Of a stretch of DNA of 64,000 bases, positions 29,669 to 38,368 are shown piece after piece. This stretch comes from Arcanobacterium bovis. GTDB lineage: Bacteria > Actinomycetota > Actinomycetes > Actinomycetales > Actinomycetaceae. How positions within the stretch are numbered: the stretch's first letter is position 1; each line of letters begins with the position of its first letter. The translations under genes and the position numbers were made by a program. The stretch is taken from contig NZ_SJDT01000003.1 in assembly GCF_004331995.1 (NCBI RefSeq), positions 1 to 64,000 on the forward strand. The letters are read 5' to 3'. Under the pieces are notes generated by a model. The model was given only the letters and a program-made list of their open reading frames with translations. It ran no database searches and was not told where the DNA came from.

Positions 29669-31006
29669 CTAAAGCTGATCGTTGATCCGCACTTCCAACG
29701 AATGTGCATGCGCCGGTAAATCCTCGTCCACGGCAATCGCAGCCAAAGCCGGATACAAACCACTCATCGCTTCGCGCGTGTATTCAATCTCCTGCACTGG
29801 CTTAATAAAAGCCATCACGTTGAGCCCCGCAGCAAAGCGAGCAGTGCCACCCGTAGGCAACACATGGTTCGATCCTGCCATATAGTCACCCAATGGAACC
29901 GGCGAAAATGCGCCAACGAAAATCGCACCTGCATTATGAATCTTCTGCGCCACGTCGCGCGCCTGCGCGGTGTGAATCTCTAAGTGTTCAGCGCCATAAG
30001 CATTAGCAACCTGCACAGACTGCCCCAAATCACTTGTGATAACCACACCAGACTGCGGCCCACTCAAAGCCGTACGCACGCGCTGAGAATGCTTCGTCTG
30101 CACAATTTGCTGCTCTAATGCTTCTTCTACCCTGGATACCAAATCGAGTGAATGAGTAATCAGTACCGACGCAGCGCAAGGATCGTGCTCAGCTTGCGAC
30201 ACCAAATCAGCCGCCACATACTCAGGGCGTGCCGTTTCATCAGCAATAATGGCAATCTCAGTGGTTCCTGCTTCGGCGTCAATCCCCACGATGCCATGTA
30301 CCGCTCGCTTCGCCGCAGCCACATAAATATTGCCTGGTCCGGTCACCACATCTACAGGCTCGCACAGCACTTCGCCGTCGCGCTGAATATCTTCACCACG
30401 CGCACCATAGGCGAACATAGCAATCGCTTGCGCGCCGCCCACCGCATACACTTCCGTGATTCCCAACAGCTTACAAGCTGCCAAAATCGTGGGATGTGGG
30501 AGCCCGCCATGTTCCTTTTGCGGAGGTGACGCCAAAGCAATCGTCTCTACACCCGCCACCTGTGCCGCCACCGCATTATGTATCACCGACGACGGATACA
30601 CAGCCAAGCCCCCAGGCACATACAATCCAACGCGCTTAACCGGAATCCACCGCTGACGCACCACGCCACCCGGAACGATCTGCGTCTCTTTCGGCTGCGG
30701 CAACTGTGCCTCATGGCCACGGCGATTGTGGTCAATCGACATCAGCAAACCCTCACGCAGATCAGCGCTGAGCTCTGCCTCGGCTTGGTCAAGCGCAGCT
30801 TGGGGCACCCGCAAATACTCGGGCCGCACGCCGTCGAAACGCTCAGCCAAATCGCGCAACGCAACTGCACCGGCGTCGCGAACTGCATTAATAATCGGCA
30901 GCACGGCGTCGAGAGCGCGTTCAATATTCAACTCTGCGCGCGGCAGCGCCTTCGCAAGCTCTGTCTGCGTTAAGTCACGTCCACGAAGATCTACCTGATT
31001 GAGCAT
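29669..31006 (-). CDS. hisD: Histidinol dehydrogenase
   Basis: Zn- and NAD-dependent enzyme oxidising histidinol to histidine in two steps. Recognisable blocks are VYVPGGLAVYPSSV, YAVGGAQAIAMFAYG, DVVTGPGNIYVAAAKR, DAEAGTTEIAIIAD, AEHLEIHT and SNHVLPTGGTARFAAGL. Length 445 is normal. The ATG has AGGGTAGG upstream and lies just 6 nt after the uppS stop, so here hisD is co-transcribed with recO and uppS rather than with hisC. Confidence 0.98.
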   Translation of the reverse strand: MLNQVDLRGRDLTQTELAKALPRAELNIERALDAVLPIINAVRDAGAVALRDLAERFDGVRPEYLRVPQAALDQAEAELSADLREGLLMSIDHNRRGHEAQLPQPKETQIVPGGVVRQRWIPVKRVGLYVPGGLAVYPSSVIHNAVAAQVAGVETIALASPPQKEHGGLPHPTILAACKLLGITEVYAVGGAQAIAMFAYGARGEDIQRDGEVLCEPVDVVTGPGNIYVAAAKRAVHGIVGIDAEAGTTEIAIIADETARPEYVAADLVSQAEHDPCAASVLITHSLDLVSRVEEALEQQIVQTKHSQRVRTALSGPQSGVVITSDLGQSVQVANAYGAEHLEIHTAQARDVAQKIHNAGAIFVGAFSPVPLGDYMAGSNHVLPTGGTARFAAGLNVMAFIKPVQEIEYTREAMSGLYPALAAIAVDEDLPAHAHSLEVRINDQL

Positions 31007-31012
31007 CTGCGC

Positions 31013-31798
31013 CTACCCTTCCGTCACGGTATCGACCGCTGTACCAAATCTGCGATCACGGTTAGCGTACCTGCAAATACAGTCCCACAGGTGCCGACGA
31101 TCAAAATCTGGCCACGCCTCATCCACAAACATGAACTCAGCATAGCTTGACTGCCACAACATGAAATTAGAAATGCGCTGCTCACCACCAGTGCGAATGA
31201 ACAAATCTACCGGTGGCAAATGCGGATGATAGAGGTTGCGCGAAATCGTTTCTGGGGTGATGCGCTCAGCTTTCAAGTCACCGCGCGCAACCCGAGCAGC
31301 AATATTGCGCACCGCGTCCGTCACCTCGGCCTGGCCTCCATAGTTCACACAAAAATTCACGGTGATGACGTCGTTCCCCCGGGTGAGTTCCTCAGCTTCT
31401 TTCAGCTCTTTTATTACAGACTTCCACAGGCGTGGCTGCCTGCCTGACCACAGGATTTTCACGCCCCACGAGTTGAGTTCATCTCGACGCCGGTGGATCA
31501 CGTCGCGTGAATACCCCATAAGGAACGCAACTTCTTGCGGTGAACGCCGCCAGTTCTCGGTGGAAAAAGCGTAAACGGACACCACGCGCACGCCCATTTC
31601 GATCGCTCCAGCAATAACATCCATCAATGAAAGCTCGCCGGCTTTGTGTCCCTCGGTTCTAGGCAGATTCCGTGCATTTGCCCATCGACCGTTGCCATCC
31701 ATCACAATTGCAATATGTGCGGGCACTTTATTGGCATCGCACGCAGGTGCAATAGCTCCAGAGGCGTGTTTGGGAGGAACACGGTACTTGTCAGTCAT
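31013..31798 (-). CDS. uppS: Isoprenyl (undecaprenyl) diphosphate synthase
   Basis: Cis-prenyltransferase that makes the lipid carrier for cell-wall synthesis, acting at the membrane face. The pyrophosphate-binding loop with catalytic Asp is IAIVMDGNGRWA, and later signatures are VSVYAFSTENWRR and IRTGGEQRISNFMLWQSSYAE. Length 261 is normal. Its ATG overlaps the recO stop (ATGA), so the two are coupled. Confidence 0.97.
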   Translation of the reverse strand: MTDKYRVPPKHASGAIAPACDANKVPAHIAIVMDGNGRWANARNLPRTEGHKAGELSLMDVIAGAIEMGVRVVSVYAFSTENWRRSPQEVAFLMGYSRDVIHRRRDELNSWGVKILWSGRQPRLWKSVIKELKEAEELTRGNDVITVNFCVNYGGQAEVTDAVRNIAARVARGDLKAERITPETISRNLYHPHLPPVDLFIRTGGEQRISNFMLWQSSYAEFMFVDEAWPDFDRRHLWDCICRYANRDRRFGTAVDTVTEG

Positions 31799-32538
31799 GA
31801 AATCAACCTACTATCCACATATTTCAAGGAACGCACCTGCTTTTCCATATGCCATTGCAAATACGCTCCGATAATAGCACCAGCACTCTTTCGGGTGGGC
31901 TCATCAGCAAGGGCGGCAATCTTCCAATCTCCTGAGATCAGCGCGCCCAATAGCTGCCAGGTTTCCACACTCGGAATCGCACAACCCGCCGGACGGCAAT
32001 CGGCGCATACCGCGCCACCAATATGCACATTCAATGCCTCGTGCGGCCCTTCAACTCCACACCGTGCGCACTCAAATACTGCAAATTCCCAACCGGAATA
32101 TTTCATCGCGCGCAAAATATAGGAGTACAAGATAAGGTCTTGGTGGTGTGCGCCAGTAGCCATTGCGTGTAGCGCCCCGTGTAGAAGGAGAAACTGAGCT
32201 AAATCAGGTTCGCCCTCGGTAGACATCAGCTGATCGGCTGTCTCGAGTAAAGCACTCGCAGCCGTATAGAGATCATAGTGCGTGATGATCGAGCGATGAT
32301 ACTCATTAATCGTCTCTACCTGGGTAATCACGTCAAGCGTTCGCCCATAATATAGTTGAACGTCCACATGAGAAAATGGTTCAAGTCTTGCACCGAAGCG
32401 CGACTTCGTTTTGCGCACGCCCTTTGCAATACCCCGAATTTTCCCATGCTCGCGCGAAAACATCGTGATAATACGATCTGCTTCACCCAAATCGTGGGTG
32501 CGAAGCACAATCGCTTGGTCACGATAGGTTTTGTTCAT
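31795..32538 (-). CDS. recO: DNA repair protein RecO
   Basis: Recombination mediator that helps load RecA on single-stranded DNA. The N-terminal OB fold contains QAIVLRTHDLGEADRIITMFSREHGKIRGIAKGVRKTKS-type residues, cited here in part. The C-terminal part has a zinc-binding set, CARCG ... CADCR. Length 247 is normal. A leaderless-type -10 sits 6 nt before its ATG. First gene of recO-uppS-hisD. Confidence 0.95.
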   Translation of the reverse strand: MNKTYRDQAIVLRTHDLGEADRIITMFSREHGKIRGIAKGVRKTKSRFGARLEPFSHVDVQLYYGRTLDVITQVETINEYHRSIITHYDLYTAASALLETADQLMSTEGEPDLAQFLLLHGALHAMATGAHHQDLILYSYILRAMKYSGWEFAVFECARCGVEGPHEALNVHIGGAVCADCRPAGCAIPSVETWQLLGALISGDWKIAALADEPTRKSAGAIIGAYLQWHMEKQVRSLKYVDSRLIS

Positions 32539-32544
32539 TTTTCT

Positions 32545-32550
32545 AGAATA
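32545..32550 (-). promoter_or_regulatory. recO: Leaderless-type -10 element of recO
   Basis: TATTCT (32550-32545 on the minus strand) is followed by AGAAAA and then the recO ATG at 32538. No ribosome binding site is present. Transcription would begin at or very near the start codon. Confidence 0.5.
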
Positions 32551-32663
32551 TCCCTAAATTGGCCAAAACACGGTATTTGAAATACCTTTTTGCGATGTTT
32601 CAATGCGGATTCGCTTAACTTTTCATCACCGTGTCACTCACGTGCCGCGCGCATCGCCACTCC

Positions 32664-34451
32664 TTAGCGCAGCGCTCGATTCACCGCCGACACAATCGCG
32701 TTAAATGCAGCGCGAATCGTAGAAGAATCTACGCCTACGCCCCACAAGATTTGCCCGCCAATATTACATTCCACATACGAAGCTGCCCGGGCGTCCCCAC
32801 CGGCAGACATCGCGTGTTCCACGTAATCCAAAATCTCAATCTCAATGCCGAGTTGAGCAATGGCACGCACGAATGCATCAATCGGGCCATTTCCAGCCGC
32901 TTCAACCGTCCGATCTTCGCGCGCTGACTCATCTCCATCATTTAGCGCAACTGGCTGGGAAATCGTGACGGTCAAAACGGTCCGTGCGCCGTCGTCGTCA
33001 GCCCAAATATTGGTACCACGCAGCGCATACTTACCCCACGGCTGCAAATCAGGTGCCAGAATGTACGGCAAGAACTCATCAGCAAAAATACGCCACAACT
33101 GATCTGCGGTAATCTCGCCGCCAAAGCGATCCGTGTATCGTTGCACGATTCGCGCCAACTCGATTTGCAAGCGACGCGGAAGATCCATGCCGTGCACAGC
33201 GGACATCAAATATGCAATGCCGCCCTTGCCAGACTGCGAGTTTACCCGCACCACAGCTTCGTAGGTGCGTCCCACGTCTTTGGGATCAATAGGCAGATAC
33301 GGCACATTCCAGACAACTGCGTTTTCGTCTCCTCCGGCTTGGGCAACCGCTTTTGCCCGCGCCGCGAATCCCTTTTTGATCGCGTCTTGATGCGATCCCG
33401 AAAACGAGGTGTACACCAAATCGCCTGCGTAAGGGGTGCGCGGCGGCACGTCCATATTCGTACAGTGCTCCACAATGCGCCGAATCTCATCAATATTGGA
33501 CACGTCCAGCTGCGGATCCACACCACTAGAAAACAGGTTCAAAGCCACCGTAATAAGATCGACGTTTCCGGTGCGCTCGCCGTGCCCAAACAGGCATCCC
33601 TCCACTCGATCCACACCTGCCAACAGTGCAAGCTCGGTGGTTGCAACGCCGGTTCCCCGATCATTGTGATTGTGAGCCGAAAGCGCCACAAATTCGCGCC
33701 GCGAGAGATTGCGGCTCATCCACTCAATCTGATCCGCGTACACATTCGGTGTGCATCTCTCCACTGTAGTGGGCAGATTCAAAATGATTTCACGATCCGC
33801 GTCAGGCTGCCACACGTCCATCACAGCTTCGCAAACTTCTAAAGCAAAATCGAGTTCAGTATCGACAAATATTTCGGGCGAATACTCAAATCCCGCAATT
33901 GTGGTGTCGTCCAGCGTCTTTTCCATATAGGCGAGCACTTCCTGAGTGCCCGAAACTGCCAAGTGTTTCGTCTGCTCGCGGTCGTTATTGAAGACGACGG
34001 AGCGGAAAGTTGGCGACGTCGCATTGTACAGATGCACTGTAGCGCGCGGCAGACCCTGCAATGCGTCGATCGTGCGGTGGATGATCTCTGGGCGCGACTG
34101 CGTGAGCACTGAAATTGTTACGTCCTCAGGAACCAAATCTTCCTCAACCAAGGAACGTACAAAATCCCAATCGGTTTGTGATGCAGCCGGAAAACCGACT
34201 TCGATTTCCTTAACGCCAATATTGACCAGCAACTCAAAAATCTTGCGTTTCTGATCAGGATTCATCGGCTCAATCAACGATTGATTGCCATCGCGCAAAT
34301 CAGTTGAAAGCCACCGTGGCGCCCGGGTAATTCTATTATTTGGCCAGGTGCGATCTGGTAAAGCTATCGGGTTCGCATCGAGAAAATGCTGGTATTTTGC
34401 CGTTGGCATCGACGAATTGCTCTGTGCCCGATTGTATCCTTGGGTTTTCAT
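32664..34451 (-). CDS. leuA: 2-isopropylmalate synthase
   Basis: First committed enzyme of leucine synthesis, condensing acetyl-CoA with 2-oxoisovalerate. The catalytic barrel starts LSTDLRDGNQSL with the metal-binding Asp, and continues with SVLTQSRPEII and HNHNDRGTGVA; the regulatory domain occupies the last ~130 residues, where leucine inhibits the family. The 595 residues fit the long actinobacterial class. The ATG has AAAGGAGAG at good spacing. It is preceded by a leader peptide and alternative hairpins at 34472-34563. Confidence 0.98.
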   Translation of the reverse strand: MKTQGYNRAQSNSSMPTAKYQHFLDANPIALPDRTWPNNRITRAPRWLSTDLRDGNQSLIEPMNPDQKRKIFELLVNIGVKEIEVGFPAASQTDWDFVRSLVEEDLVPEDVTISVLTQSRPEIIHRTIDALQGLPRATVHLYNATSPTFRSVVFNNDREQTKHLAVSGTQEVLAYMEKTLDDTTIAGFEYSPEIFVDTELDFALEVCEAVMDVWQPDADREIILNLPTTVERCTPNVYADQIEWMSRNLSRREFVALSAHNHNDRGTGVATTELALLAGVDRVEGCLFGHGERTGNVDLITVALNLFSSGVDPQLDVSNIDEIRRIVEHCTNMDVPPRTPYAGDLVYTSFSGSHQDAIKKGFAARAKAVAQAGGDENAVVWNVPYLPIDPKDVGRTYEAVVRVNSQSGKGGIAYLMSAVHGMDLPRRLQIELARIVQRYTDRFGGEITADQLWRIFADEFLPYILAPDLQPWGKYALRGTNIWADDDGARTVLTVTISQPVALNDGDESAREDRTVEAAGNGPIDAFVRAIAQLGIEIEILDYVEHAMSAGGDARAASYVECNIGGQILWGVGVDSSTIRAAFNAIVSAVNRALR

Positions 34452-34471
34452 AACTCTCCTTTATGTAGCTA

Positions 34472-34531
34472 GTTCGTGGATCGACACCAGTTACCCGCGG
34501 AGAGGAGTCGATCTAGCGAACCTCGCCGCGG
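34472..34531 (-). promoter_or_regulatory. leuA attenuator: two mutually exclusive hairpins
   Basis: Hairpin 1 (34531-34495 on the minus strand) pairs CCGCGG-C-GAGG with CCTC-T-CCGCGG. Hairpin 2 (34521-34472) pairs GTTCG and GATCGAC with GTCGATC and CGAAC. The loop of hairpin 1 is the 5' arm of hairpin 2, and the 3' arm of hairpin 1 is the loop of hairpin 2, so only one can form. Hairpin 1 begins just after the Leu codons of the leader peptide, where a stalled ribosome would block it. There is no U-run, but CTCTCC at 34504-34499 could pair with the leuA Shine-Dalgarno GGAGAG at 34459-34454. Confidence 0.65.
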
Positions 34532-34551
34532 CCATTTAGAAGAAGAAACAT
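34513..34551 (-). CDS. Leucine-codon leader peptide of leuA
   Basis: A 12-codon frame reads MFLLLNGRGEVR and ends in TAG, with three consecutive Leu codons (CTT CTT CTA) at positions 3-5. It lies 61 nt before the leuA start and overlaps the alternative hairpins. A TACAAT hexamer sits exactly 6 nt before its ATG and no ribosome binding site exists, so translation would be leaderless. An overlapping frame from an ATG at 34559 (MLGCFFF) is less fitting. Runs of Leu codons before leuA are a known attenuation sign in actinobacteria. Confidence 0.65.
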   Translation of the reverse strand: MFLLLNGRGEVR

Positions 34552-34557
34552 CCCAAC

Positions 34558-34563
34558 ATTGTA
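34558..34563 (-). promoter_or_regulatory. -10 element of the leu leader
   Basis: TACAAT on the minus strand, followed by GTTGGG and the leader ATG at 34551. The -35 region is weak (TTTATC about 16 nt upstream). Confidence 0.5.
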
Positions 34564-34611
34564 CATATCTTCACTTTAAGATAAACGGCACTCGCACGCA
34601 TATTGGCTCAA

Positions 34612-34630
34612 ATTGTGGAATATCCACAAT
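34612..34630 (-). terminator. Small stem-loop after era
   Basis: ATTGTGGA (34612-34619) pairs perfectly with TCCACAAT (34623-34630) around a 3-nt loop, followed on the minus strand by TTTGAG. It may end the hrcA-era operon just before the leu promoter. Confidence 0.4.
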
Positions 34631-34689
34631 AAGAGCTCGGACGATAGTCAGCACTTGGATGAGATTGGGGATTCGTGTATTGAGAATAA

Positions 34690-35610
34690 TTAGAAACCGA
34701 GCCGACCCAGTAGCTTCGGATTACGCTGCCAGTCTTTCGCCACTTTGACACGGATATCAAGATAAACCGGCCGGCCAAGCAGACGCTCGATATTATGACG
34801 TGCTTCTTGCCCGACTTTCTTGAGCCGCGCTCCCCCAGTACCGATCACAATTCCTTTTTGAGAATCGCGTTCCACAAACACAGAAGCGTGAATCGCCAAA
34901 ATCGGTTCACCCTTTCCGCCAGCGCGTTCGCGTTCTTCCATTTCTTCAATGACGACGGCGATCGAGTGCGGAAGTTCGTGACGCACGTCCGAGAGCGATG
35001 CTTCTCGAATCATCTCAGCGATCAGATCTTCTTCAGTTTCATCGGTGACTGCATCACGCGGATAAAGCGGCGGCGAAAGCGGCATTCGTTCCAGCAGCAA
35101 GGAAATCAGGAGTTCAGTTTGCTCACCTTGAATAGCTGAAATCGGCACAATTTCGGCAAAATCTGCATAGAACTCATTAACAGCAATGAGTTTGGTAGCC
35201 AAGGCTTCTCGTGAAATCTTGTCGCATTTGGTAATAACGGCGATGATGGGCGCTTTCGTTTGCTTGACCAAATTCAATAAGAACCGATCCCCCGGACCGA
35301 TCTTTTCATCCGCAGGTAAACACAACGCCACGCAATCTACGTCCGCCAAGGATTCGTGCACCATGTCATTCAAGCGCTCGCCCAACAGAGTACGTGGGCG
35401 GTGCAAACCCGGCGTATCAACCAAAATAAGCTGCCCGACGTCGCGATTTACGATACCGCGGATAACGCGCCTCGTGGTTTCTGGCTGATTCGCAGTGATA
35501 GCGATCTTCTGCCCTACCAGCGCATTCGTAAGGGTAGACTTCCCCGCGTTTGGGCGTCCCACAATAGCGGTAAAGCCTGCCCGAAAATCGTCTGGCCAAG
35601 AATTATTCAT
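34690..35610 (-). CDS. era: GTPase Era
   Basis: Ribosome-assembly GTPase that binds 16S rRNA near its 3' end. G1 is GRPNAGKST, G3 is DTPG, G4 is TKCD and the effector region is PETTRR. The KH domain at the C-terminus contains GIVIGTGGARLKKVGQEAR. About 306 residues from the ATG at 35610; a TTG one codon earlier is an alternative start. It overlaps the CNNM gene by 8 nt. Confidence 0.97.
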   Translation of the reverse strand: MNNSWPDDFRAGFTAIVGRPNAGKSTLTNALVGQKIAITANQPETTRRVIRGIVNRDVGQLILVDTPGLHRPRTLLGERLNDMVHESLADVDCVALCLPADEKIGPGDRFLLNLVKQTKAPIIAVITKCDKISREALATKLIAVNEFYADFAEIVPISAIQGEQTELLISLLLERMPLSPPLYPRDAVTDETEEDLIAEMIREASLSDVRHELPHSIAVVIEEMEERERAGGKGEPILAIHASVFVERDSQKGIVIGTGGARLKKVGQEARHNIERLLGRPVYLDIRVKVAKDWQRNPKLLGRLGF

Positions 35611-36868
35611 CAATATTTTCCTCTGGTGCTAATGAAGCAATGATTGTGGCAAGGCGCTTACGCCTGCCTTCAAAACGATCTGCCGCCAATTCTAAACCTT
35701 GAACTACCGTATGAGAGCCGGTGATAGGCACTCGACCGAGAGCTTTCGCAAGCAAACCACCGGCAGTATCGACGTCGTCATCCTCGATACTTAAACCGAA
35801 CAGTTCGCCAAGATCGTCTATCGGCAAACGTGCAGGTACTCGGAATGTACCATCGTCCAGCGCTTCAACTTCTGGATGAGCAACGTCGTGCTCATCAACC
35901 ATCTCACCCACAAGTTCTTCAAGCAAATCCTCAATGGTAACCAACCCGGCAATGCCACCATATTCATCTACAACGAGGGCGATATGCACTGTATTTGCCT
36001 GCATTTCGTGTAGCAGGGCATCTACCATCTTGGTTTCAGGCACAAACACCGGTTTGCGCATAACATCGGCTACCGTGATCTCTTTAGGATTGACGCGGTG
36101 ATGAACACGCCGAATGGCATCTTTTAGATAAAGCACGCCACGCAGATCATCTACCGAATCACCAATCACCGGAACACGAGAGAATCCAGACCTCGCAAAC
36201 AGCGAGAATGCACGATCTACAGATTCGTCGCCGCCGATAGAAATCATGTCTGTGCGGGGCACCATCACTTCGCGCACTCGTGTGCGAGAAAGCTCGAACA
36301 CCGAATGGAGAAGCGAGCGCTCGTCGTCTTCAATCGCTTCGGATTCCGAAACGCGTTCTACCATCAAGGCGAGCTGATCTTCATGCTCGGTTTCGCGCTC
36401 GTCGTCGTCCGCTGTGTCACGACGTCCGGCGAACAACGCTGTAAGTTTCGTAAAAACCCACAAAACGTAATTGACGCTACGAATCACTCCCAAGGGATGT
36501 TTGCGCCCAAACGACCCCGGGAAAACGAAAGACACAATCGCACTGCCACCCGCAATTACTGCAAGCGAGAGCACGAGCAGGAGCCAAAAATTCTGCACAA
36601 AATGATTGAGTGCCGCAGCGGTAGAAATAGCGAAGATCGCCGCAAACACTACCCGCGCACCGTGCGTTGCTGTGATTGCACTGGCACGCTCATTGACAAT
36701 GTTCGCAATGTATTTTCCGCCCGCATCATGAGCTGCAGCTTCGGCAGCCTCAGACCGAGTCACGCGATTTACCGCAGTTGCGATCACTCCGGTATAGGAC
36801 ATCGCACACAGCGACAACACAGCAATAATAATCTCCACGCTCAGCGGGATCGAAGCAAAATCACTCAC
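35603..36868 (-). CDS. CNNM/CorC-family transporter-associated protein
   Basis: Membrane protein of the hemolysin C/CorC/CNNM family, linked to Mg2+ or Co2+ homeostasis. The N-terminal ~130 residues hold hydrophobic helices (VEIIIAVLSLCAMSYTGVIA, LLLVLSLAVIAGGSAIVSFV); two CBS domains follow (VMVPRTDMISIGGDESVDR, then VMRKPVFVPETKM with VVDEYGGIAGLVTIEDLLEE), and the C-terminal CorC_HlyC domain ends the protein. Length 421 is normal. Start GTG. It sits between ybeY and era, the usual actinobacterial order. Confidence 0.93.
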   Translation of the reverse strand: MSDFASIPLSVEIIIAVLSLCAMSYTGVIATAVNRVTRSEAAEAAAHDAGGKYIANIVNERASAITATHGARVVFAAIFAISTAAALNHFVQNFWLLLVLSLAVIAGGSAIVSFVFPGSFGRKHPLGVIRSVNYVLWVFTKLTALFAGRRDTADDDERETEHEDQLALMVERVSESEAIEDDERSLLHSVFELSRTRVREVMVPRTDMISIGGDESVDRAFSLFARSGFSRVPVIGDSVDDLRGVLYLKDAIRRVHHRVNPKEITVADVMRKPVFVPETKMVDALLHEMQANTVHIALVVDEYGGIAGLVTIEDLLEELVGEMVDEHDVAHPEVEALDDGTFRVPARLPIDDLGELFGLSIEDDDVDTAGGLLAKALGRVPITGSHTVVQGLELAADRFEGRRKRLATIIASLAPEENIDE

Positions 36869-36878
36869 AGTACGTCAC

Positions 36879-37400
36879 CTAATCGATGGTTGGCGCAATA
36901 TCGTCGATATCCCCAAAATCGCGAATAGGCTCGTTCGGATTTTGCGGTTTACGAGCTAGAAAGCTCAAAAGCAAGCGGCGCTGCAAATCAAACATTTCCT
37001 TCCGCTCGTCTTCTTCCTCGTGATCGTAGCCGAGAAGATGGAGCACTCCATGGGTAGTGAGCAACAGAATTTCTTCCATCGTGGCGTGTCCAGAACGCAG
37101 CGCTTGCCGTGCAGCAACTTGAGGGCAAATCGCGATATCGCCCAAAATACCCTCAATCGGTTCTTGACCTGGAGGCGTTGGGCGCAACTCATCCATCGGG
37201 AAGGACATCACATCGGTAGGTCCTTCCAAATCCATCCACTCAACGTGCAGTTGTGCCATAGCAGATTCATCAAGTAACACAATGTTGAGGTCTGCCTGCG
37301 GATGCACTCGCATCTGGTCGAAAAGCCAGGTTCCTAATTCGGAAATCTCCTCCAAATTCGGAGCTGGCGAAAACGAAGATTCATCATTAACTTCAATCAT
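36879..37400 (-). CDS. ybeY: Endoribonuclease YbeY
   Basis: Zn-dependent RNase for 16S rRNA maturation and ribosome quality control. The metal motif H-x3-H-x5-H appears in THGVLHLLGYDH. TDVMSFPMDE is a second family landmark. Length 173 includes a C-terminal tail. It overlaps phoH by 4 nt. Confidence 0.96.
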   Translation of the reverse strand: MIEVNDESSFSPAPNLEEISELGTWLFDQMRVHPQADLNIVLLDESAMAQLHVEWMDLEGPTDVMSFPMDELRPTPPGQEPIEGILGDIAICPQVAARQALRSGHATMEEILLLTTHGVLHLLGYDHEEEDERKEMFDLQRRLLLSFLARKPQNPNEPIRDFGDIDDIAPTID

Positions 37401-38368
37401 TGTTCATCATTCCATCGTGCGTAAGCGTCAATAATATCTGCCACAAGGCGGTGGCGTACAACGTCTGCTGAACCGAGCTCCGAGAACTTAATTCCATCCA
37501 CTTCTCGCAAAATTCTGCGCACCAAAAGCAGACCCGATTGTACTTTGCCGGGCAAATCAATTTGCGTGATATCGCCGGTCACAACCATTTTTGAGCCGAA
37601 ACCCAAGCGCGTGAGGAACATCTTCATCTGCTCAGGAGTGGTGTTTTGTGCCTCGTCCAAGATAATGAAAGCATCGTTAAGCGTACGCCCGCGCATGTAG
37701 GCCAGGGGAGCGACTTCAATAGTTCCCGCTGCCATCAGCTTTGGAATAGCATCCGGATCCACCATATCGTGTAGCGCATCGTAGAGTGGGCGCACATAGG
37801 GATCAATTTTGTCGTTGAGTGAACCTGGCAAGAAACCGAGTGACTCCCCTGCCTCAACCGCAGGACGAGTCAAAATAATGCGCGAGACTTCTTTCTTCTG
37901 TAAAGCCACCACTGCTTTTGCCATCGCCAGATACGTTTTACCCGTACCAGCAGGGCCGATGCCAAAAATCACGGTATTTTCGTCAATCGCGTCTACATAG
38001 GCCTTCTGACCGAGCGTTTTCGGGCGTATCGTCTTCCCACGTGCCGTCAATATATCGGCGTTGAGTAGCTCAGTTGGGCGAGCCATACCCGATTTCGTCA
38101 TGGAAATTGCGCGCTCCACCGCATCAACTGTCAGGTGCTCTCCCAAGGAGACGACGGCGATCAACTCCGAAATCAATTCAATGGCCAAATCCACGTCTGC
38201 GGCATCGCCGGTTATTGAAATGGAGTGTCCACGCACGTGCAAAGTTGCGGGCGCAAGGCCTTTTTCAAGAACTCGCAAAACGCCGTCGCTATGACCAAGC
38301 AAGCTGATCATGGGGATTCTGTCGGGAACGGTAACTGTTCGCTGTATTTGTGCGTCGTTCGTCATCAA
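37397..38368 (-). CDS. phoH: PhoH-like ATPase
   Basis: P-loop ATPase of the PhoH family, thought to act in RNA metabolism with YbeY. Walker A is GPAGTGKTYLA, followed by TRPAVEAGESLGFLPG, and Walker B lies in DAFIILDEAQNTTPEQMKMFLTRLG. Length 323 is normal. It overlaps rsmE and ybeY by 4 nt each. Confidence 0.96.
   Translation of the reverse strand: MMTNDAQIQRTVTVPDRIPMISLLGHSDGVLRVLEKGLAPATLHVRGHSISITGDAADVDLAIELISELIAVVSLGEHLTVDAVERAISMTKSGMARPTELLNADILTARGKTIRPKTLGQKAYVDAIDENTVIFGIGPAGTGKTYLAMAKAVVALQKKEVSRIILTRPAVEAGESLGFLPGSLNDKIDPYVRPLYDALHDMVDPDAIPKLMAAGTIEVAPLAYMRGRTLNDAFIILDEAQNTTPEQMKMFLTRLGFGSKMVVTGDITQIDLPGKVQSGLLLVRRILREVDGIKFSELGSADVVRHRLVADIIDAYARWNDEQ

Noticed and set aside
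33141-33842. 233-codon frame opposite leuA
   Set aside because: Shadow of leuA; His/Arg/Asn-rich composition follows from reverse-complement codons.
34557-34559. Alternative leader start at 34559 (MLGCFFF)
   Set aside because: It would start inside the TACAAT hexamer and has no leucine run relevant to leuA beyond one codon.
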